Assembly (NCBI RefSeq): GCF_020991365.1
Contig: NZ_JAJLRA010000025.1
Coordinates: 28,168-92,167, forward strand
DNA: 64,000 bases
Direction of reading: 5' to 3'
From: Streptacidiphilus sp. ASG 303
GTDB lineage: Bacteria; Actinomycetota; Actinomycetes; Streptomycetales; Streptomycetaceae
The position numbers were made by a program, and so were the translations under genes. The first letter of the stretch is position 1. The number at the start of each line of letters is the position of its first letter. The notes below the pieces were generated by a model that worked only from the letters and a program-made list of their open reading frames with translations, was not told the DNA's origin and did not search any database. Positions 20,033 through 29,585 of this stretch are shown here, in pieces.

Positions 20033-20821
20033 TCAGCGCAGCGGCCCCTCCGGGGGCCGCTGGCGCGGCATGGTCGGCCGGTTGCCCGGGCCCGGCAGGA
20101 CCCGCACCTGGGCGCCGCCGCCCGCCTCGCTGCGGCCGCCCCACACGCCGGGGGCCTGCGTCGGCAGCCGGGTCATGGCGGCGCGGAACTCCAGCATCCA
20201 CTCCGCGGTCTCGCTGCGGACCATGTCCGAGACGTCCTCGCAGAACCGGCGCAGCACGCCCAGGCAGCGCTCCGCCGCCTCGGCCGCGGTGCCCTCCGTG
20301 GGGCCGAGCACCTCGCGCACGCACTCCGACGCCCAGTCGAACTGGAACGCCTCCAGGCGGCGCTGCAGCGCCTGCGCCGTGCTGACGTCCCGCATCCACC
20401 CGGAGGTCAGGCCGAACGCCCGGTCCGCGACCACGCAGGCGCCGGCCAGCACGAACAGCACGTAGCCCCAGGGCGCCGCCCCCCGCCACACGCCGGTCAG
20501 CCCGAGCAGCGGCAGCCCCGCGCCGCAGGCCGCCGCGACGGCCGCCACCAGGCGCAGGGACCGGGCGGCCCGGCGCTTCCAGGCGCGGTCGCGCAGGTAC
20601 CAGTCGACCGCCTCGACGGCCCGCTCCTCGGACCAGCGGTACAGCTCCTCCAGCCGCTCCGCGGGCTCGCCCCAGTCGCCCAGCGGGAACTGGCGGGCCC
20701 CCAGGTCGGCGCGGCGGGGCCGGGCGCCCTCCTCGGCGGTGGCCGCGGCGGGCTGGTCCTCCTCGCCCGGCTCCCCGCTCCAGGGGTTCTCCTCCTCGGG
20801 CTGCATTTCCGGCTGGCTCAC
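20033..20821 (-). CDS. SLATT domain-like two-helix membrane protein
   Basis: A 262-residue protein. Residues 1-55 are acidic and disordered. Residues 60-230 fit the SLATT pattern: a helix with ERLEELYRWSEERAVEAVDWYLRDRAWKRRAARS, two membrane helices (LVAAVAAACGAGLPLLGLTG and GYVLFVLAGACVVADRAFGLTSG), then a long helix. SLATT proteins are predicted pore-forming or sensing effectors in nucleotide-dependent conflict systems, but no cyclase or SLOG gene is adjacent, and this gene seems part of the Streptomyces core near purD. GTG 20821 has AGGGAG upstream; it is divergent from purD. Confidence 0.65.
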   Translation of the reverse strand: MSQPEMQPEEENPWSGEPGEEDQPAAATAEEGARPRRADLGARQFPLGDWGEPAERLEELYRWSEERAVEAVDWYLRDRAWKRRAARSLRLVAAVAAACGAGLPLLGLTGVWRGAAPWGYVLFVLAGACVVADRAFGLTSGWMRDVSTAQALQRRLEAFQFDWASECVREVLGPTEGTAAEAAERCLGVLRRFCEDVSDMVRSETAEWMLEFRAAMTRLPTQAPGVWGGRSEAGGGAQVRVLPGPGNRPTMPRQRPPEGPLR

Positions 20822-21084
20822 CTGTGGCACTCCCTGTGCGGCCGTACCGGCCGGGTGCCGGCAGTTCTCCAAAGGCACTTCTTACCGCCAAATGGCTGAC
20901 CGCGGGGGCGGTTCGACAGGGACGCACCCGGGGTGCCGCCCCCGGACCCCGAGGTGGGAGCCGGTCCGGACCGGCGCGGATTTCACCCGGGAGAGTGGGT
21001 GTCCCGCGCGCCCCGAATGTGACGGAATCGACAAATGCCCACCTCGGGCGGGCCGCCGCCGCCCGGGCCGCCGGGCCCAGGCAC

Positions 21085-21099
21085 TACCCTTGCCAGGCG
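21085..21099 (+). promoter_or_regulatory. Leaderless promoter -10 box for purD
   Basis: TACCCT at 21085-21090 ends 8 nt before GTG 21099; no ribosome-binding site is present. Confidence 0.5.
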
Positions 21100-22391
21100 T
21101 GAAGGTCCTCGTCATCGGCGGCGGCGCCCGCGAACACGCCCTGTGCCGCTCCCTGTCCCTCGACCCCGACGTCACCGAGCTCCACTGCGCCCCCGGCAAC
21201 GCCGGCATCGCGCAGGTGGCCCGGCTGCACCCGGTCGACCAGCTGGACGGTGCGGCGGTGGCCGACCTGGCCGCCGGCCTCGGCGCCGGCCTGGTGGTCG
21301 TCGGCCCGGAGGCCCCGCTGGTGGCGGGCGTCGCCGACGCCGTGCGCGACCGCGGCATCCCCGTCTTCGGCCCCTCCCGCGAGGCTGCCCTGCTGGAGGG
21401 GTCCAAGGCCTTCGCCAAGGACGTGATGGCCGCCGCCGGGGTGCCCACCGCCCGCTCCTATGTGTGCACCACGCCCGAGGAGGCCGCCGACGCGCTGGAC
21501 GCCTTCGGCGCCCCGTACGTGGTGAAGGACGACGGCCTGGCCGCGGGCAAGGGCGTCGTCGTCACCTCCGACCTGCAGGAGGCCCTCGCCCACGCCGCCG
21601 CCTGCGGGCGCGTGGTGATCGAGGAGTTCCTCGACGGCCCCGAGGTCTCGCTCTTCGCCGTCACCGACGGCACCACCGTCGTGCCCCTCCAGCCCGCGCA
21701 GGACTTCAAGCGCGCCCACGACGGCGACGAGGGGCCCAACACCGGCGGCATGGGCGCCTACTCGCCGCTGCCCTGGGCCGGCCCCGAGCTGGTGGACGAG
21801 GTCCTGGCGACCGTGCTCCAGCCCACCGTCGACGAGCTGCGCCGCCGCGGCACCCCCTTCTCCGGCCTGCTCTACGCGGGCCTGGCGATCACCTCGCGCG
21901 GCGTGCGGGTCATCGAGTTCAACGCGCGCTTCGGCGACCCGGAGACCCAGGTGGTCCTGGCCCGCCTGCGCACCCCGCTGGCCGGCCTGCTGCTCGCCGC
22001 CGCCACCGGCAGGCTCGACGAGCTGGAGCCGCTGCGCTGGAGCGACGGCGCCGCCGTCACCGTGGTGGTCGCCGCCGAGGGCTACCCGGCCTCCCCGCGC
22101 TCCGGCGACCCGGTCGAGGGCCTGGCCGAGGCCGAGGCGGCCGACGGCACCGCCTACGTGCTGCACGCCGGCACCCGGCTCGGCGAGGACGGCGCGGTCC
22201 TGTCGGCCGGCGGCCGCGTCCTGTCGGTCACCGCGGTCGGGGAGGACCTCGCCCTGGCCCGCCGACGGGCGTACGACGCGGTGGCGCGGATCCGGCTGGC
22301 CGGCTCCCACCACCGCACCGACATCGCGCTGAGGGCCGCCGGCGGGCAGGACGCCGGTCGGGACGGCAGGCAGGACGACGGCGCGCGGTAG
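21099..22391 (+). CDS. purD: Phosphoribosylamine-glycine ligase
   Basis: PurD condenses phosphoribosylamine with glycine, using ATP, in purine synthesis step 2. The 430-residue ATP-grasp enzyme shows [17 protein letters not shown] at the N terminus, [50 protein letters not shown] (ATP-grasp loop), [23 protein letters not shown], and [15 protein letters not shown] (metal-binding Glu/Asn). GTG 21099 directly follows a -10 box. The final 15 residues are a strain-type tail. It is monocistronic here; no other purine gene is within 6 kb downstream. Confidence 0.97.
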   Translation: MKVLVIGGGAREHALCRSLSLDPDVTELHCAPGNAGIAQVARLHPVDQLDGAAVADLAAGLGAGLVVVGPEAPLVAGVADAVRDRGIPVFGPSREAALLEGSKAFAKDVMAAAGVPTARSYVCTTPEEAADALDAFGAPYVVKDDGLAAGKGVVVTSDLQEALAHAAACGRVVIEEFLDGPEVSLFAVTDGTTVVPLQPAQDFKRAHDGDEGPNTGGMGAYSPLPWAGPELVDEVLATVLQPTVDELRRRGTPFSGLLYAGLAITSRGVRVIEFNARFGDPETQVVLARLRTPLAGLLLAAATGRLDELEPLRWSDGAAVTVVVAAEGYPASPRSGDPVEGLAEAEAADGTAYVLHAGTRLGEDGAVLSAGGRVLSVTAVGEDLALARRRAYDAVARIRLAGSHHRTDIALRAAGGQDAGRDGRQDDGAR

Positions 22392-22897
22392 GCGGAGCGG
22401 CGGTCCGGGGCCTCGGGCCCGGTGGCGTGCGGGCGGTGCCCTCACCTCACCGGACCCAAGGCCCCGAACTGTTTTCCGGGTCCGCCGCCGTGGGGCGGCC
22501 CGGTGCCGAACGGAGCCGCCCGGCCAGTCCTTCGGGTGAAGCGGGCGGTATCCGGCTGACGCCGGAAGGGAGGTGGCCGTATGGTGCCCAGGACCGCGGA
22601 TCCGGCTCGTCGTACCGGGGGGAGTCCCGCCGGGTGACCGGGGCCGCGCAGGGGGATGCTGCGGTTCGGGACCAGCCGCCTCTTTCGGGGGAAGGAGGCG
22701 GAACCCGGAACGGCGGCCCGTGCACGCACGTCAGACGTGACAGGGGCGCTGCGGAGAGCATCCGGTCCATGACCGGATCGCGGCGGTTCTCCACCGTTCC
22801 ACTGTGGATTCTCGGACTCTTCGGACCGGGTCGCAGCGCCCGCCGTCGGAGCAGGACCGGCGGACGGGCGAGGCGGCGGCAGGGGGTGTGACGGAAG
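22392..22897. other. 506-bp gap with a structured element and a possible leader peptide
   Basis: A hairpin with an 11-bp stem (22676-22686 with 22691-22701, one G-U pair, loop GGGG) is flanked by partly pairing arms. Upstream, ATG 22581 behind GGGAGGT opens an 18-codon frame ending at a TGA near 22637. Together they look like a leader peptide plus hairpin ahead of the next gene, but neither is proven. No larger gene is seen. Confidence 0.35.
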
Positions 22898-24709
22898 GTG
22901 GCAGGTGTCGACGCGGCGCGAGCCCGTGCCCATGCGGTCCTGCGGGTCCGCGGCCTGGCCGTGGCGGCCGCCGCGCTGCCCGCGGCCGTCGCCGTCGTCC
23001 TCCTCGCCGGGCGGGCGACCGGCAGGCTCGGCGCCCCCGGGTCGCCCGACGCGGCGGTCTGGGACGCGGCCCGCTGGGCCGCCTGCGCCGTGGCCGCCGC
23101 GACCCTGCTGCTGGGCGCCGCCGTGGCCGCGGTCCTCACCCGCGCCCGGCCCCCGCAGACCCCCTCGGTGGCGGTCCGCGAGCGCGAGGCGCCCGAACTC
23201 CACCGGCTGATCCGCGACCTCGCCGCCCGGATGGAGGTGCCGGCCCCGTCCGCGATCGCCCTCACCCCCGACTGCGACAGCTGGCTGGAGGACGCCGACA
23301 CCCCCGCGCTCGGCCCCCCGCTGCCGCACCTGCCCGGCCGCCGCCCGGAGCCCCCCGCCCCGGTGCTCGTCATAGGCTCGCCCTTCCTGTGGTGGATGCG
23401 CGTCCCCGAGCTGCGCGCCCTCCTCGCCCCCGTGGTGGCGGGTACCGCCGCCTCCGCCGACCCGGACATCGCCGCCGCCCGCCGCTTCGTCCGCGGCCTG
23501 GACGCCGCGTCCGCCACCGTCCGCCGCGGCCGCGGCGGACCGCCCTCCGGCACCCCCTCCGGCACCTCCTCCCTTCTGCGCCCGCTGCACCGGGCCGCCC
23601 TGGCGGTCCTCGACCGGATCACCCGCACCCTGCTGCGCGCCTGCCGCGGCCACGCGGCCGAGCTGGAGCGGGCGGTGGCCGCCTGGGCCTCGGAACAGGC
23701 CCTCGCCGTCGACTACGGGCTGCGCATCGCGGCCCAGGAGCAGGTCGGCCTCGCCTACGCGGGGTGGGACCGCCTGCTGACCCGCGTGGCCCTGCCCGCC
23801 TGGCGCATCGCCTGCCTCCCCACCCACCTGAACGCCGGGGTGGTCGCCGCGCTGACCGAGCTCTCCCGCCGCGACCGGCTCGCCGAGGGCTTCGAGCGGC
23901 GCCTCGGCGACCGCCCCGCCTGCGACCTGCTGGAGGAGCCCGGATCCGTCGACGAGGCCGTCTCGCTGCTCGCCGCCCGCCTCTTCCACGGCGTCCCCCG
24001 CGACGCGGGGAAGGGCGCCCGCGGCTGGGGCCGGGTCGGCTGGGAGGAGTACCCGGCGGCGGTGGTCGACCGCATCTGGCGCTCCCAGGCCGCCGCCCTG
24101 CACGCCGCCGTCGACCGCACCGCCCCCGGGGGCCCGGCCGGTCCGGGCCGGGGGCCGGACGCCGTCCGGCGCCCGCCGCGGCGGACCCGCCTCGGGACCG
24201 GCCCGGGGGCCCGGGGCGGCCGGGGCGGCCGGGACGACGCCGCGGCCGGCACCGGCCCGACGCTGGCCCGGGTGCTGGAGCGGCTGCGGGCCGGCGACGC
24301 CGACCGGCTGGCCGCCGAGCTGGCCCCCCGGCCGGGCCGCGCGTCCGGCGGGGCGGGCGGGTCCGGCGGGTCCGGCGGGGCCGGTGGGTCCGGCGGACCG
24401 TCCGGGGCCTGGGAGCCCGCAGGGCAGCCCGAGCCCGGCCAGGCGCTCCTGCCGGTGCCGCCGCGCACCGGGCGGGACCTCCTCGCCGACCACGTCGCCG
24501 CGATGGTGTGCTGCGCCGCCGTGGACACCGCCGGCGCCGTGCCCGGCCTCGACTGGCTGGACGGCCCGGCGCTGCTGGTCCGCGGCACCCGCCGGACCGA
24601 CCTGACCGCCCCCGTCGTCCGCGCGGTCGAGCAGGGCGACGACGGCCCGCTGCGCGACTGGCTGAACGCCGTCGGCGTGCGGCTGGAGAAGCCGGTCCGG
24701 CTCGCCTGA
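22898..24709 (+). CDS. Membrane protein resembling M48 peptidases, zinc site lost
   Basis: A 603-residue protein. Two membrane helices occur near residues 15-40 and 60-88. Residues 95-200 resemble the start of M48/HtpX peptidases: REREAPELHRLIRDLAARMEVPAPSAIALTPDCDSWLED, then PVLVIGSPFLWWMRVPELRALLAPVVAGTAAS. In active M48 enzymes the segment after ELRAVLA is HExxH; here it is PVVAG, so the zinc site is missing. Later regions are Pro/Gly-rich with helical stretches. The GTG start at 22898 is uncertain, with GGGGG about 13 nt upstream. Likely equivalent to SCO4069 (from memory). Role unknown. Confidence 0.6.
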   Translation: MAGVDAARARAHAVLRVRGLAVAAAALPAAVAVVLLAGRATGRLGAPGSPDAAVWDAARWAACAVAAATLLLGAAVAAVLTRARPPQTPSVAVREREAPELHRLIRDLAARMEVPAPSAIALTPDCDSWLEDADTPALGPPLPHLPGRRPEPPAPVLVIGSPFLWWMRVPELRALLAPVVAGTAASADPDIAAARRFVRGLDAASATVRRGRGGPPSGTPSGTSSLLRPLHRAALAVLDRITRTLLRACRGHAAELERAVAAWASEQALAVDYGLRIAAQEQVGLAYAGWDRLLTRVALPAWRIACLPTHLNAGVVAALTELSRRDRLAEGFERRLGDRPACDLLEEPGSVDEAVSLLAARLFHGVPRDAGKGARGWGRVGWEEYPAAVVDRIWRSQAAALHAAVDRTAPGGPAGPGRGPDAVRRPPRRTRLGTGPGARGGRGGRDDAAAGTGPTLARVLERLRAGDADRLAAELAPRPGRASGGAGGSGGSGGAGGSGGPSGAWEPAGQPEPGQALLPVPPRTGRDLLADHVAAMVCCAAVDTAGAVPGLDWLDGPALLVRGTRRTDLTAPVVRAVEQGDDGPLRDWLNAVGVRLEKPVRLA

Positions 24710-24962
24710 CGTCCGCCCGGTATCCGTCCTTCCGGGCGTCCGCCCCGGCGGCGGCGCCCGCGGTGGCACCGGCCGGGGAAGCCCCCGAGGACGCCCCCCC
24801 GGGGGCCTGCCGAGGATGATCGGCAAGAACATTTGTCATATTCGTACCCACACGGGGTGACGCAACGGTGGCAGGATGTGATGTGCTGGACGTGCGCCGG
24901 GCGCGGGCGGTCCGGACGGCCGCCGCACTCTCCCGCGTCCGCGTCGGGGCAGGAGGGACACC

Positions 24963-26516
24963 GTGGGGACGGATCAGATCCGCCGCTGGGAGTCGGGTGC
25001 GCTCGCGCACGCCGTGACCGACCCCTTCGGGCTGGGCCCGCTGCCCTGGCTGCGCGGCGCCGACACCTACGTCGAGGGCTCCGGTCCCGACGCCGCCGGG
25101 ACCGTGCTCCCCTGGTACGTCGACCTCGCCGCCCCCGGGCAGCAGCTGCTGCCCGGGACCAGGCGGGTGCCCGACCGCGCCGGACCGGCGGGCGCGCCCC
25201 GCAACTCCGACGACGTCGACTGCCGGATCAAGGGCTTCGCCTCCGCCGGGACGGTCCGCCCCGGCGGCTCCGTGGACCTCCGGGTGACCGTCGACCCGCC
25301 CCGCGAGTTCACCGTCGACGTCTACCGCATCGGACACTACGGCGGCGACGGCGCCCGCCACATGACCTCCGGACCCGGCGTCAGCGGCCTGCGGCAGCCG
25401 GCCCCGCTGGTGGCGGGGCGCACGGTCTCCTGCCACCACTGGTGGCTCTCCTGGCGGCTGCACATCCCCACGCACTGGCAGCCGGGCGCGTACGTCGCGG
25501 TCCTCACCACCGTCGACAGCCTGGACCGCACCCACATCCCCTTCACCGTCCGCGACGACCGCCCGGCCGACCTGCTGCTGCTCCTCCCGGACGTCACCTG
25601 GCAGGCCTACAACCTCTTCCCGGAGGACGGGCACACCGGCGCCAGCCTGTACCACGCCTGGGACGAGGAGGGCAGGCTGCTCGGCGAGCAGGACGCCGCG
25701 GTGACCGTCTCCTTCGACCGCCCGTACGCCGGGGCCGGCCTGCCGCTGCACGTCGGCCACGCCTACGACTTCGTGCGCTGGGCGGAGCGCTACGGCTACG
25801 ACCTCGCGTACGCCACCGCCACCGACCTGCACGCCGGCGCGGTCGACCCCGCCCGCTACCGCGGCCTGGTCTTCCCGGGCCACGACGAGTACTGGTCCGC
25901 GCCCATGCGGCGGGCCGCGGAGCGGGCCCGGGACGCGGGCACCTCGCTGGTCTTCCTCTCGGCCAACACCATGTACTGGCGGGTCGAGCTGTCGCCCTCC
26001 CCGGCCGGGGAGCCCGACCGGCTGGTCAGCTGCCGCAAGCGCCGCCGCCCCGGCCCGGGCGTCCCCTTCCAGGGGCCGGCCGGCGCCCGCACCGCGCTGT
26101 GGCGGGACGCCGGCGAGCCGGAGCAGGGGCTGCTGGGCGTCCAGTACGCCGGGCGGGTCCCCGAGCCCGCCCCGCTGGTCGTGCGCAACGCGCACCACTG
26201 GCTCTGGGAGGGCACCGGGCTGCGGGAGGAGGACCCGGTGCCGGACCTGGTGGCCGGGGAGGCGGACCGGTACTTCCCCCGGGTCGCCCTGCCCGAGCAC
26301 TCCGAGCGCGTCCTGCTGGCCCACTCCCCGTACACGGACGCCGCCGGCGTGCGCCGCCACCACGAGACCTCGCTCTACCGGGCGCCGAGCGGTGCCTGGG
26401 TCTTCGCCTCCGGCACCTTCGCCTGGTCCCCTGCGCTGGACCGCCCCGGCCACACCGACGACCGCATCCAGCGCGCCACCGCCAACCTGCTGGACCGCAT
26501 CTGCAAACGGGGGTGA
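24963..26516 (+). CDS. N,N-dimethylformamidase beta-subunit-like protein
   Basis: A 517-residue soluble protein matching the large-subunit C-terminal domain of N,N-dimethylformamidase, a family widely used for uncharacterised actinobacterial proteins. Visible are an Ig-like beta region (residues 75-190: GGSVDLRVTVDPPREFTVDVYRIGHYGGDGAR in parts), then a glutamine-amidotransferase-like fold with LLLLPDVTWQAYNLFPEDG, VSFDRPYAG, FVRWAERYGYDLAYATATDLHAG and LVFPGHDEYWSAPMR. The HDEYW segment is the family hallmark. GTG 24963 has AGGAGG at 24950-24955. The substrate is unknown, and true formamidase activity should not be assumed without the small subunit. Confidence 0.75.
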   Translation: MGTDQIRRWESGALAHAVTDPFGLGPLPWLRGADTYVEGSGPDAAGTVLPWYVDLAAPGQQLLPGTRRVPDRAGPAGAPRNSDDVDCRIKGFASAGTVRPGGSVDLRVTVDPPREFTVDVYRIGHYGGDGARHMTSGPGVSGLRQPAPLVAGRTVSCHHWWLSWRLHIPTHWQPGAYVAVLTTVDSLDRTHIPFTVRDDRPADLLLLLPDVTWQAYNLFPEDGHTGASLYHAWDEEGRLLGEQDAAVTVSFDRPYAGAGLPLHVGHAYDFVRWAERYGYDLAYATATDLHAGAVDPARYRGLVFPGHDEYWSAPMRRAAERARDAGTSLVFLSANTMYWRVELSPSPAGEPDRLVSCRKRRRPGPGVPFQGPAGARTALWRDAGEPEQGLLGVQYAGRVPEPAPLVVRNAHHWLWEGTGLREEDPVPDLVAGEADRYFPRVALPEHSERVLLAHSPYTDAAGVRRHHETSLYRAPSGAWVFASGTFAWSPALDRPGHTDDRIQRATANLLDRICKRG

Positions 26517-26670
26517 CCCGGCGGGCCGTCCGCCGCGGCCCGGCGTGGGTGCCCGGGAAAGCCCGACCCGGGTGATATCCACCTGAGGTGGGCGGAATAT
26601 GACGGTATGCCGGATCAGTCCGGTCCCGTCCGCCCGCGGCAGACGCTCGCGGAACGGAGAGGGGCCGTGC

Positions 26671-28377
26671 ATGTCCGGCAGTGACGATCAGGAGACGGCG
26701 TCCGGACCGGTGCGCGGCGGGACCCCGCCGTCGCGGTGGCGGTGGGTCTCCGAGCACCAGGTGCTGGCGGGCCTGCTGGCCGGCGCGGTCCTGCTGGCGG
26801 GCGGCGCGGGGGCGGCCTGGCTCACGGTCGGCGACCCGCGGCCGGACGTGCCGACCGCCCGGGTGGAGCGGCGGGCGCTGGACGGTTCGGTGCTGGTCCG
26901 CGGCACGGTGACCACGGCTCAGACCGTCCAGGTGACGGCGCCCGCCCCGGGGTCCGGAGGAGCCGTCCGGGCGGTGGTCACCGGACTCCCGGTGCGGACG
27001 GGCCAGACGGTCGCCGCCGGACGGGTGCTGGTGGAGATCTCCGGCCGCCCCGTCTTCGCGCTGCCCGGCGCCCTGCCCGCCTACCGCGACCTGCGGCCCG
27101 GCGACCGCGGCGCGGACGTCACCCAGCTGCAGAAGGCCCTGCGCGGCCTCGGCCTCCGCACCGGCCGGGACCGCGCGGGCGTGTTCGGCCCCGGCACCGC
27201 GGCCGCGCTCACCGCCTTCTACGCCTCCCGCGGCTACACCCCGCTGCCCGCCCGCCCGGACGGCGACACCCGGCTCGCGGAGGCCCGCAACGCCGTGGCC
27301 GCCGCCCGCCGGGCGCGCCAGGACGCCGCGGACGCGCTGGCCGACGCCCGCGACCGCAGGGCCGCCCTGCCCGGCGACGCCTCCGCGGCGGACCGGACGG
27401 CCGCCGGGCAGGCGGTCGCCGAGGCGCGGCGCCGGGTCAGGAGCGCCGACGCCGACCTCGCGGACGCCCGGGGCCTGCTGACGGCGGAGAAGGCGGCGGA
27501 CGGGCCCCTGCTGCCCGTCTCCGAGGTGCAGTACCTCCAGGGCTTCCCGGCCGTGGTGGACGCGGTCCCGGTGGCGGTCGGCGGACTGGTCACCGGCAGC
27601 GCCATGACCGTCTCCGCGGACGGCATGGTCGTCTGCGGGGGGCTCCCCGCCTACCAGCGGGCAGTGGTCCGGCCGGGCCAGCCGGTGCGGATCGTCTCCG
27701 AGGCCGGCCGGGTCAGCGCCGGGGGCACCGTCGTGTCGGTGGCGGACGTGCCGGTCCGCCAGCCGGCGGCCGTCGTGACCCAGGACGGCTCGGCGCAGGA
27801 CGGCTCGGCCCAGGACGGGTCGGCGCAGGACGGCTCGGCGCAGGACGGGTCGATGCGGCAGGGGGCGGTACCGGGCCGCCCGGCGCAGGACTCCGGCCGG
27901 GTCGCGCCCGCGGCGGACCCCGCCGCCTGCCCGGTCGTGGTGCGCCCCGACCACCAGCTGGACCCGGGCATGGAGGCCCAGCAGGTCCTCCTGTCGGTCC
28001 AGGCCCCTCCCTCCCGCGGCAGCGTGCTGGCGGTGCCCGCACCGGCGATCCGCACCGGCGGCGACGGGCGCGCGGTGGTGACGGTGTACCGGAAGCACCG
28101 GGAGCGCACCGTGGAGGTCGTCACCGGCGCCTCCGGCGGCGGCTGGACCGAGATCCGGCCGCTCGACGACGGCGCGGTGCGGGAGGGGGACCGGGTGGTC
28201 CTGGACGGGGCGGACCGGACGGGCACCGGCCCCGCCACGGCCGCGCCGTTCCCGGCCCCTTCCCCGGCGGCCCCGGGACCGGCCTCGGCGGGCCGGCGGC
28301 CGGGGCCGCCCGCCGCCGTCCTCACGCCGGGGACCCCGGCGGCCCGACCGTCCCGGGCGGCGGGCCGGCACGCGTGA
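26671..28377 (+). CDS. Membrane-fusion (HlyD-like) protein with peptidoglycan-binding domain
   Basis: A 568-residue envelope protein. Residues 32-55 are one signal-anchor helix (VLAGLLAGAVLLAGGAGAAWL). A short lipoyl-like half follows (SVLVRGTVTTAQTVQVTAP, GQTVAAGRVLVEISGRPVFAL), then a peptidoglycan-binding repeat (LRPGDRGADVTQLQKALRGLGL...FGPGTAAALTAFYASRGY, about 140-195), an Ala/Arg-rich coiled-coil hairpin (205-280), a second lipoyl half and a beta domain. Such proteins normally partner an ABC transporter of MacB type, but none is adjacent: purC follows 43 bp later. A 15-bp repeat adds QDGSA units. ATG 26671 has GGAGAGGGG upstream; a CCACCTGAGGTGG dyad sits at 26579-26591. Confidence 0.8.
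   Translation: MSGSDDQETASGPVRGGTPPSRWRWVSEHQVLAGLLAGAVLLAGGAGAAWLTVGDPRPDVPTARVERRALDGSVLVRGTVTTAQTVQVTAPAPGSGGAVRAVVTGLPVRTGQTVAAGRVLVEISGRPVFALPGALPAYRDLRPGDRGADVTQLQKALRGLGLRTGRDRAGVFGPGTAAALTAFYASRGYTPLPARPDGDTRLAEARNAVAAARRARQDAADALADARDRRAALPGDASAADRTAAGQAVAEARRRVRSADADLADARGLLTAEKAADGPLLPVSEVQYLQGFPAVVDAVPVAVGGLVTGSAMTVSADGMVVCGGLPAYQRAVVRPGQPVRIVSEAGRVSAGGTVVSVADVPVRQPAAVVTQDGSAQDGSAQDGSAQDGSAQDGSMRQGAVPGRPAQDSGRVAPAADPAACPVVVRPDHQLDPGMEAQQVLLSVQAPPSRGSVLAVPAPAIRTGGDGRAVVTVYRKHRERTVEVVTGASGGGWTEIRPLDDGAVREGDRVVLDGADRTGTGPATAAPFPAPSPAAPGPASAGRRPGPPAAVLTPGTPAARPSRAAGRHA
27781..27855. repeat. 15-bp tandem repeat in the membrane-fusion gene
   Basis: Five near-identical copies of CAGGACGGCTCGGCG encode QDGSA repeats between two beta segments; the frame is kept. 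Confidence 0.9.
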
Positions 28378-28420
28378 AAGACTCCCGGCAGGCAGCCCCT
28401 GAACACGAGGTAGTGAAGCG

Positions 28421-29341
28421 TTGAGCGGATTCGTCGAGAAGCCCGAGCCGGTCCAGGTCCCCGGCCTCGTCCACGTCCACACCGGGAAGGTGCGCGACCT
28501 CTACCGCAACGCCGCCGGCGACCTGGTGATGGTCGCCAGCGACCGGATGTCCGCCTACGACTGGGTGCTGCCCAACGGGATCCCGGACAAGGGGCGGATC
28601 CTCACCCGGCTCTCGCTCTGGTGGTTCGACCTGCTCGCCGACACGGTCCCCAACCACGTCCTGTCCGCGGAGGTCCCGGAGGGCGCCCCCGCCGACTGGG
28701 AGGGCCGGACGCTGGTCTGCCGCGACCTGCGGATGCTCCCAGTGGAGTGCGTCGCGCGCGGCTACCTCACCGGCTCCGGCCTGCAGGAGTACCGGCGCGA
28801 CCGGACCGTCTGCGGCCTCGCGCTGCCCGAGGGGCTGGTCGACGGATCGGAGCTGCCCGCCCCCGTCTTCACCCCGGCGACCAAGGCCGAGGTCGGCGAG
28901 CACGACGAGAACGTCCCCTACGAGGAGGTCGCCCGCCGCGTCGGTCCGGAGCTGGCCGCCCTCCTGCGGCAGACGACGCTCGCCGTGTACGGGCGGGCCC
29001 GGGACGTGGCGAGGGAGCGGGGGATCATCCTCGCGGACACCAAGTTCGAGTTCGGCCTCGACCCGGCGACCGCCGAGGGCGGGGAGCCGCGCCTGGTCAT
29101 CGCCGACGAGGTGCTGACGCCGGACTCCTCGCGCTTCTGGCCGGCCGACAGCTGGGAGCCGGGCCGGCCGCAGCCGTCCTTCGACAAGCAGTACGTCCGG
29201 GACTGGCTGTCGTCGCCGGCCTCCGGCTGGGACCGCAGCGGCGACACGCCGCCGCCCGCGCTGCCGGACGAGGTCGTGGAGCGCACCCGCGCGAAGTACG
29301 TGGAGGCGTACGAGCGGCTGACCGGCACCCCCTGGAGCTGA
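28421..29341 (+). CDS. purC: Phosphoribosylaminoimidazole-succinocarboxamide synthase
   Basis: PurC (SAICAR synthase) joins carboxyaminoimidazole ribotide with aspartate, using ATP. The 306 residues show GKVRDLYRN (phosphate loop), MVASDRMSAYDWVLPNGIPDKGRILTRLS, VECVARGYLTGSGLQEYRR, and ILADTKFEFG followed by IADEVLTPDSSRFWP. The long form (about 300 residues) is typical for actinobacteria. TTG 28421 is the only start in this frame close to the conserved N terminus; GAGG lies 10 nt upstream. The gap to the preceding membrane-fusion gene is 43 bp, so they may share a transcript. Confidence 0.96.
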   Translation: MSGFVEKPEPVQVPGLVHVHTGKVRDLYRNAAGDLVMVASDRMSAYDWVLPNGIPDKGRILTRLSLWWFDLLADTVPNHVLSAEVPEGAPADWEGRTLVCRDLRMLPVECVARGYLTGSGLQEYRRDRTVCGLALPEGLVDGSELPAPVFTPATKAEVGEHDENVPYEEVARRVGPELAALLRQTTLAVYGRARDVARERGIILADTKFEFGLDPATAEGGEPRLVIADEVLTPDSSRFWPADSWEPGRPQPSFDKQYVRDWLSSPASGWDRSGDTPPPALPDEVVERTRAKYVEAYERLTGTPWS

Positions 29342-29361
29342 GCCCGGCCGCCGGAGCCGGG

Positions 29362-29405
29362 CCCGCCGCCTCCCGCACCCCGACCGGGGTGCGGGAGGCG
29401 GCGGG
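29362..29405 (+). terminator. purC terminator
   Basis: Perfect 20-bp stem 29362-29381 with 29386-29405, loop GACC, 20 bases after purC. Confidence 0.8.
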
Positions 29406-29425
29406 TTCCGCCGGTGCGCGGAAAC

Positions 29426-29459
29426 GCAGAAGGCCCGCTCCGAGGAGCGGGCCTTCTGC
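29426..29459 (-). terminator. Terminator of the tRNA-Gly pair
   Basis: A 16-base inverted repeat (at least 15 pairs around a CGAG loop) directly after the 3' end of the left tRNA-Gly on the minus strand. Confidence 0.75.
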
Positions 29460-29462
29460 ATG

Positions 29463-29538
29463 TGGAGCGGACGACGAGATTCGAACTCGCGACCCTCACC
29501 TTGGCAAGGTGATGCTCTACCAACTGAGCCACGTCCGC
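29463..29538 (-). tRNA. tRNA-Gly (GCC anticodon), CCA encoded
   Basis: Read on the minus strand, the 7-bp acceptor stem starts GCGGACG and pairs with CGTCCGC. The anticodon loop is CTTGCCAAG with anticodon GCC, and the T loop is GTTCGAATC. The discriminator T is followed by an encoded CCA at 29465-29463. Confidence 0.95.
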
Positions 29539-29585
29539 ATGATCTTTATGGTACCACCCGCTTCCGGGTGGACGTTTGTGCTGCG

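Noticed and set aside
20033..20821. SLATT-like protein as part of a CBASS-type defence system
   Set aside because: No nucleotidyltransferase, SLOG or other sensor gene is adjacent, and the gene sits in the conserved chromosomal block next to purD.
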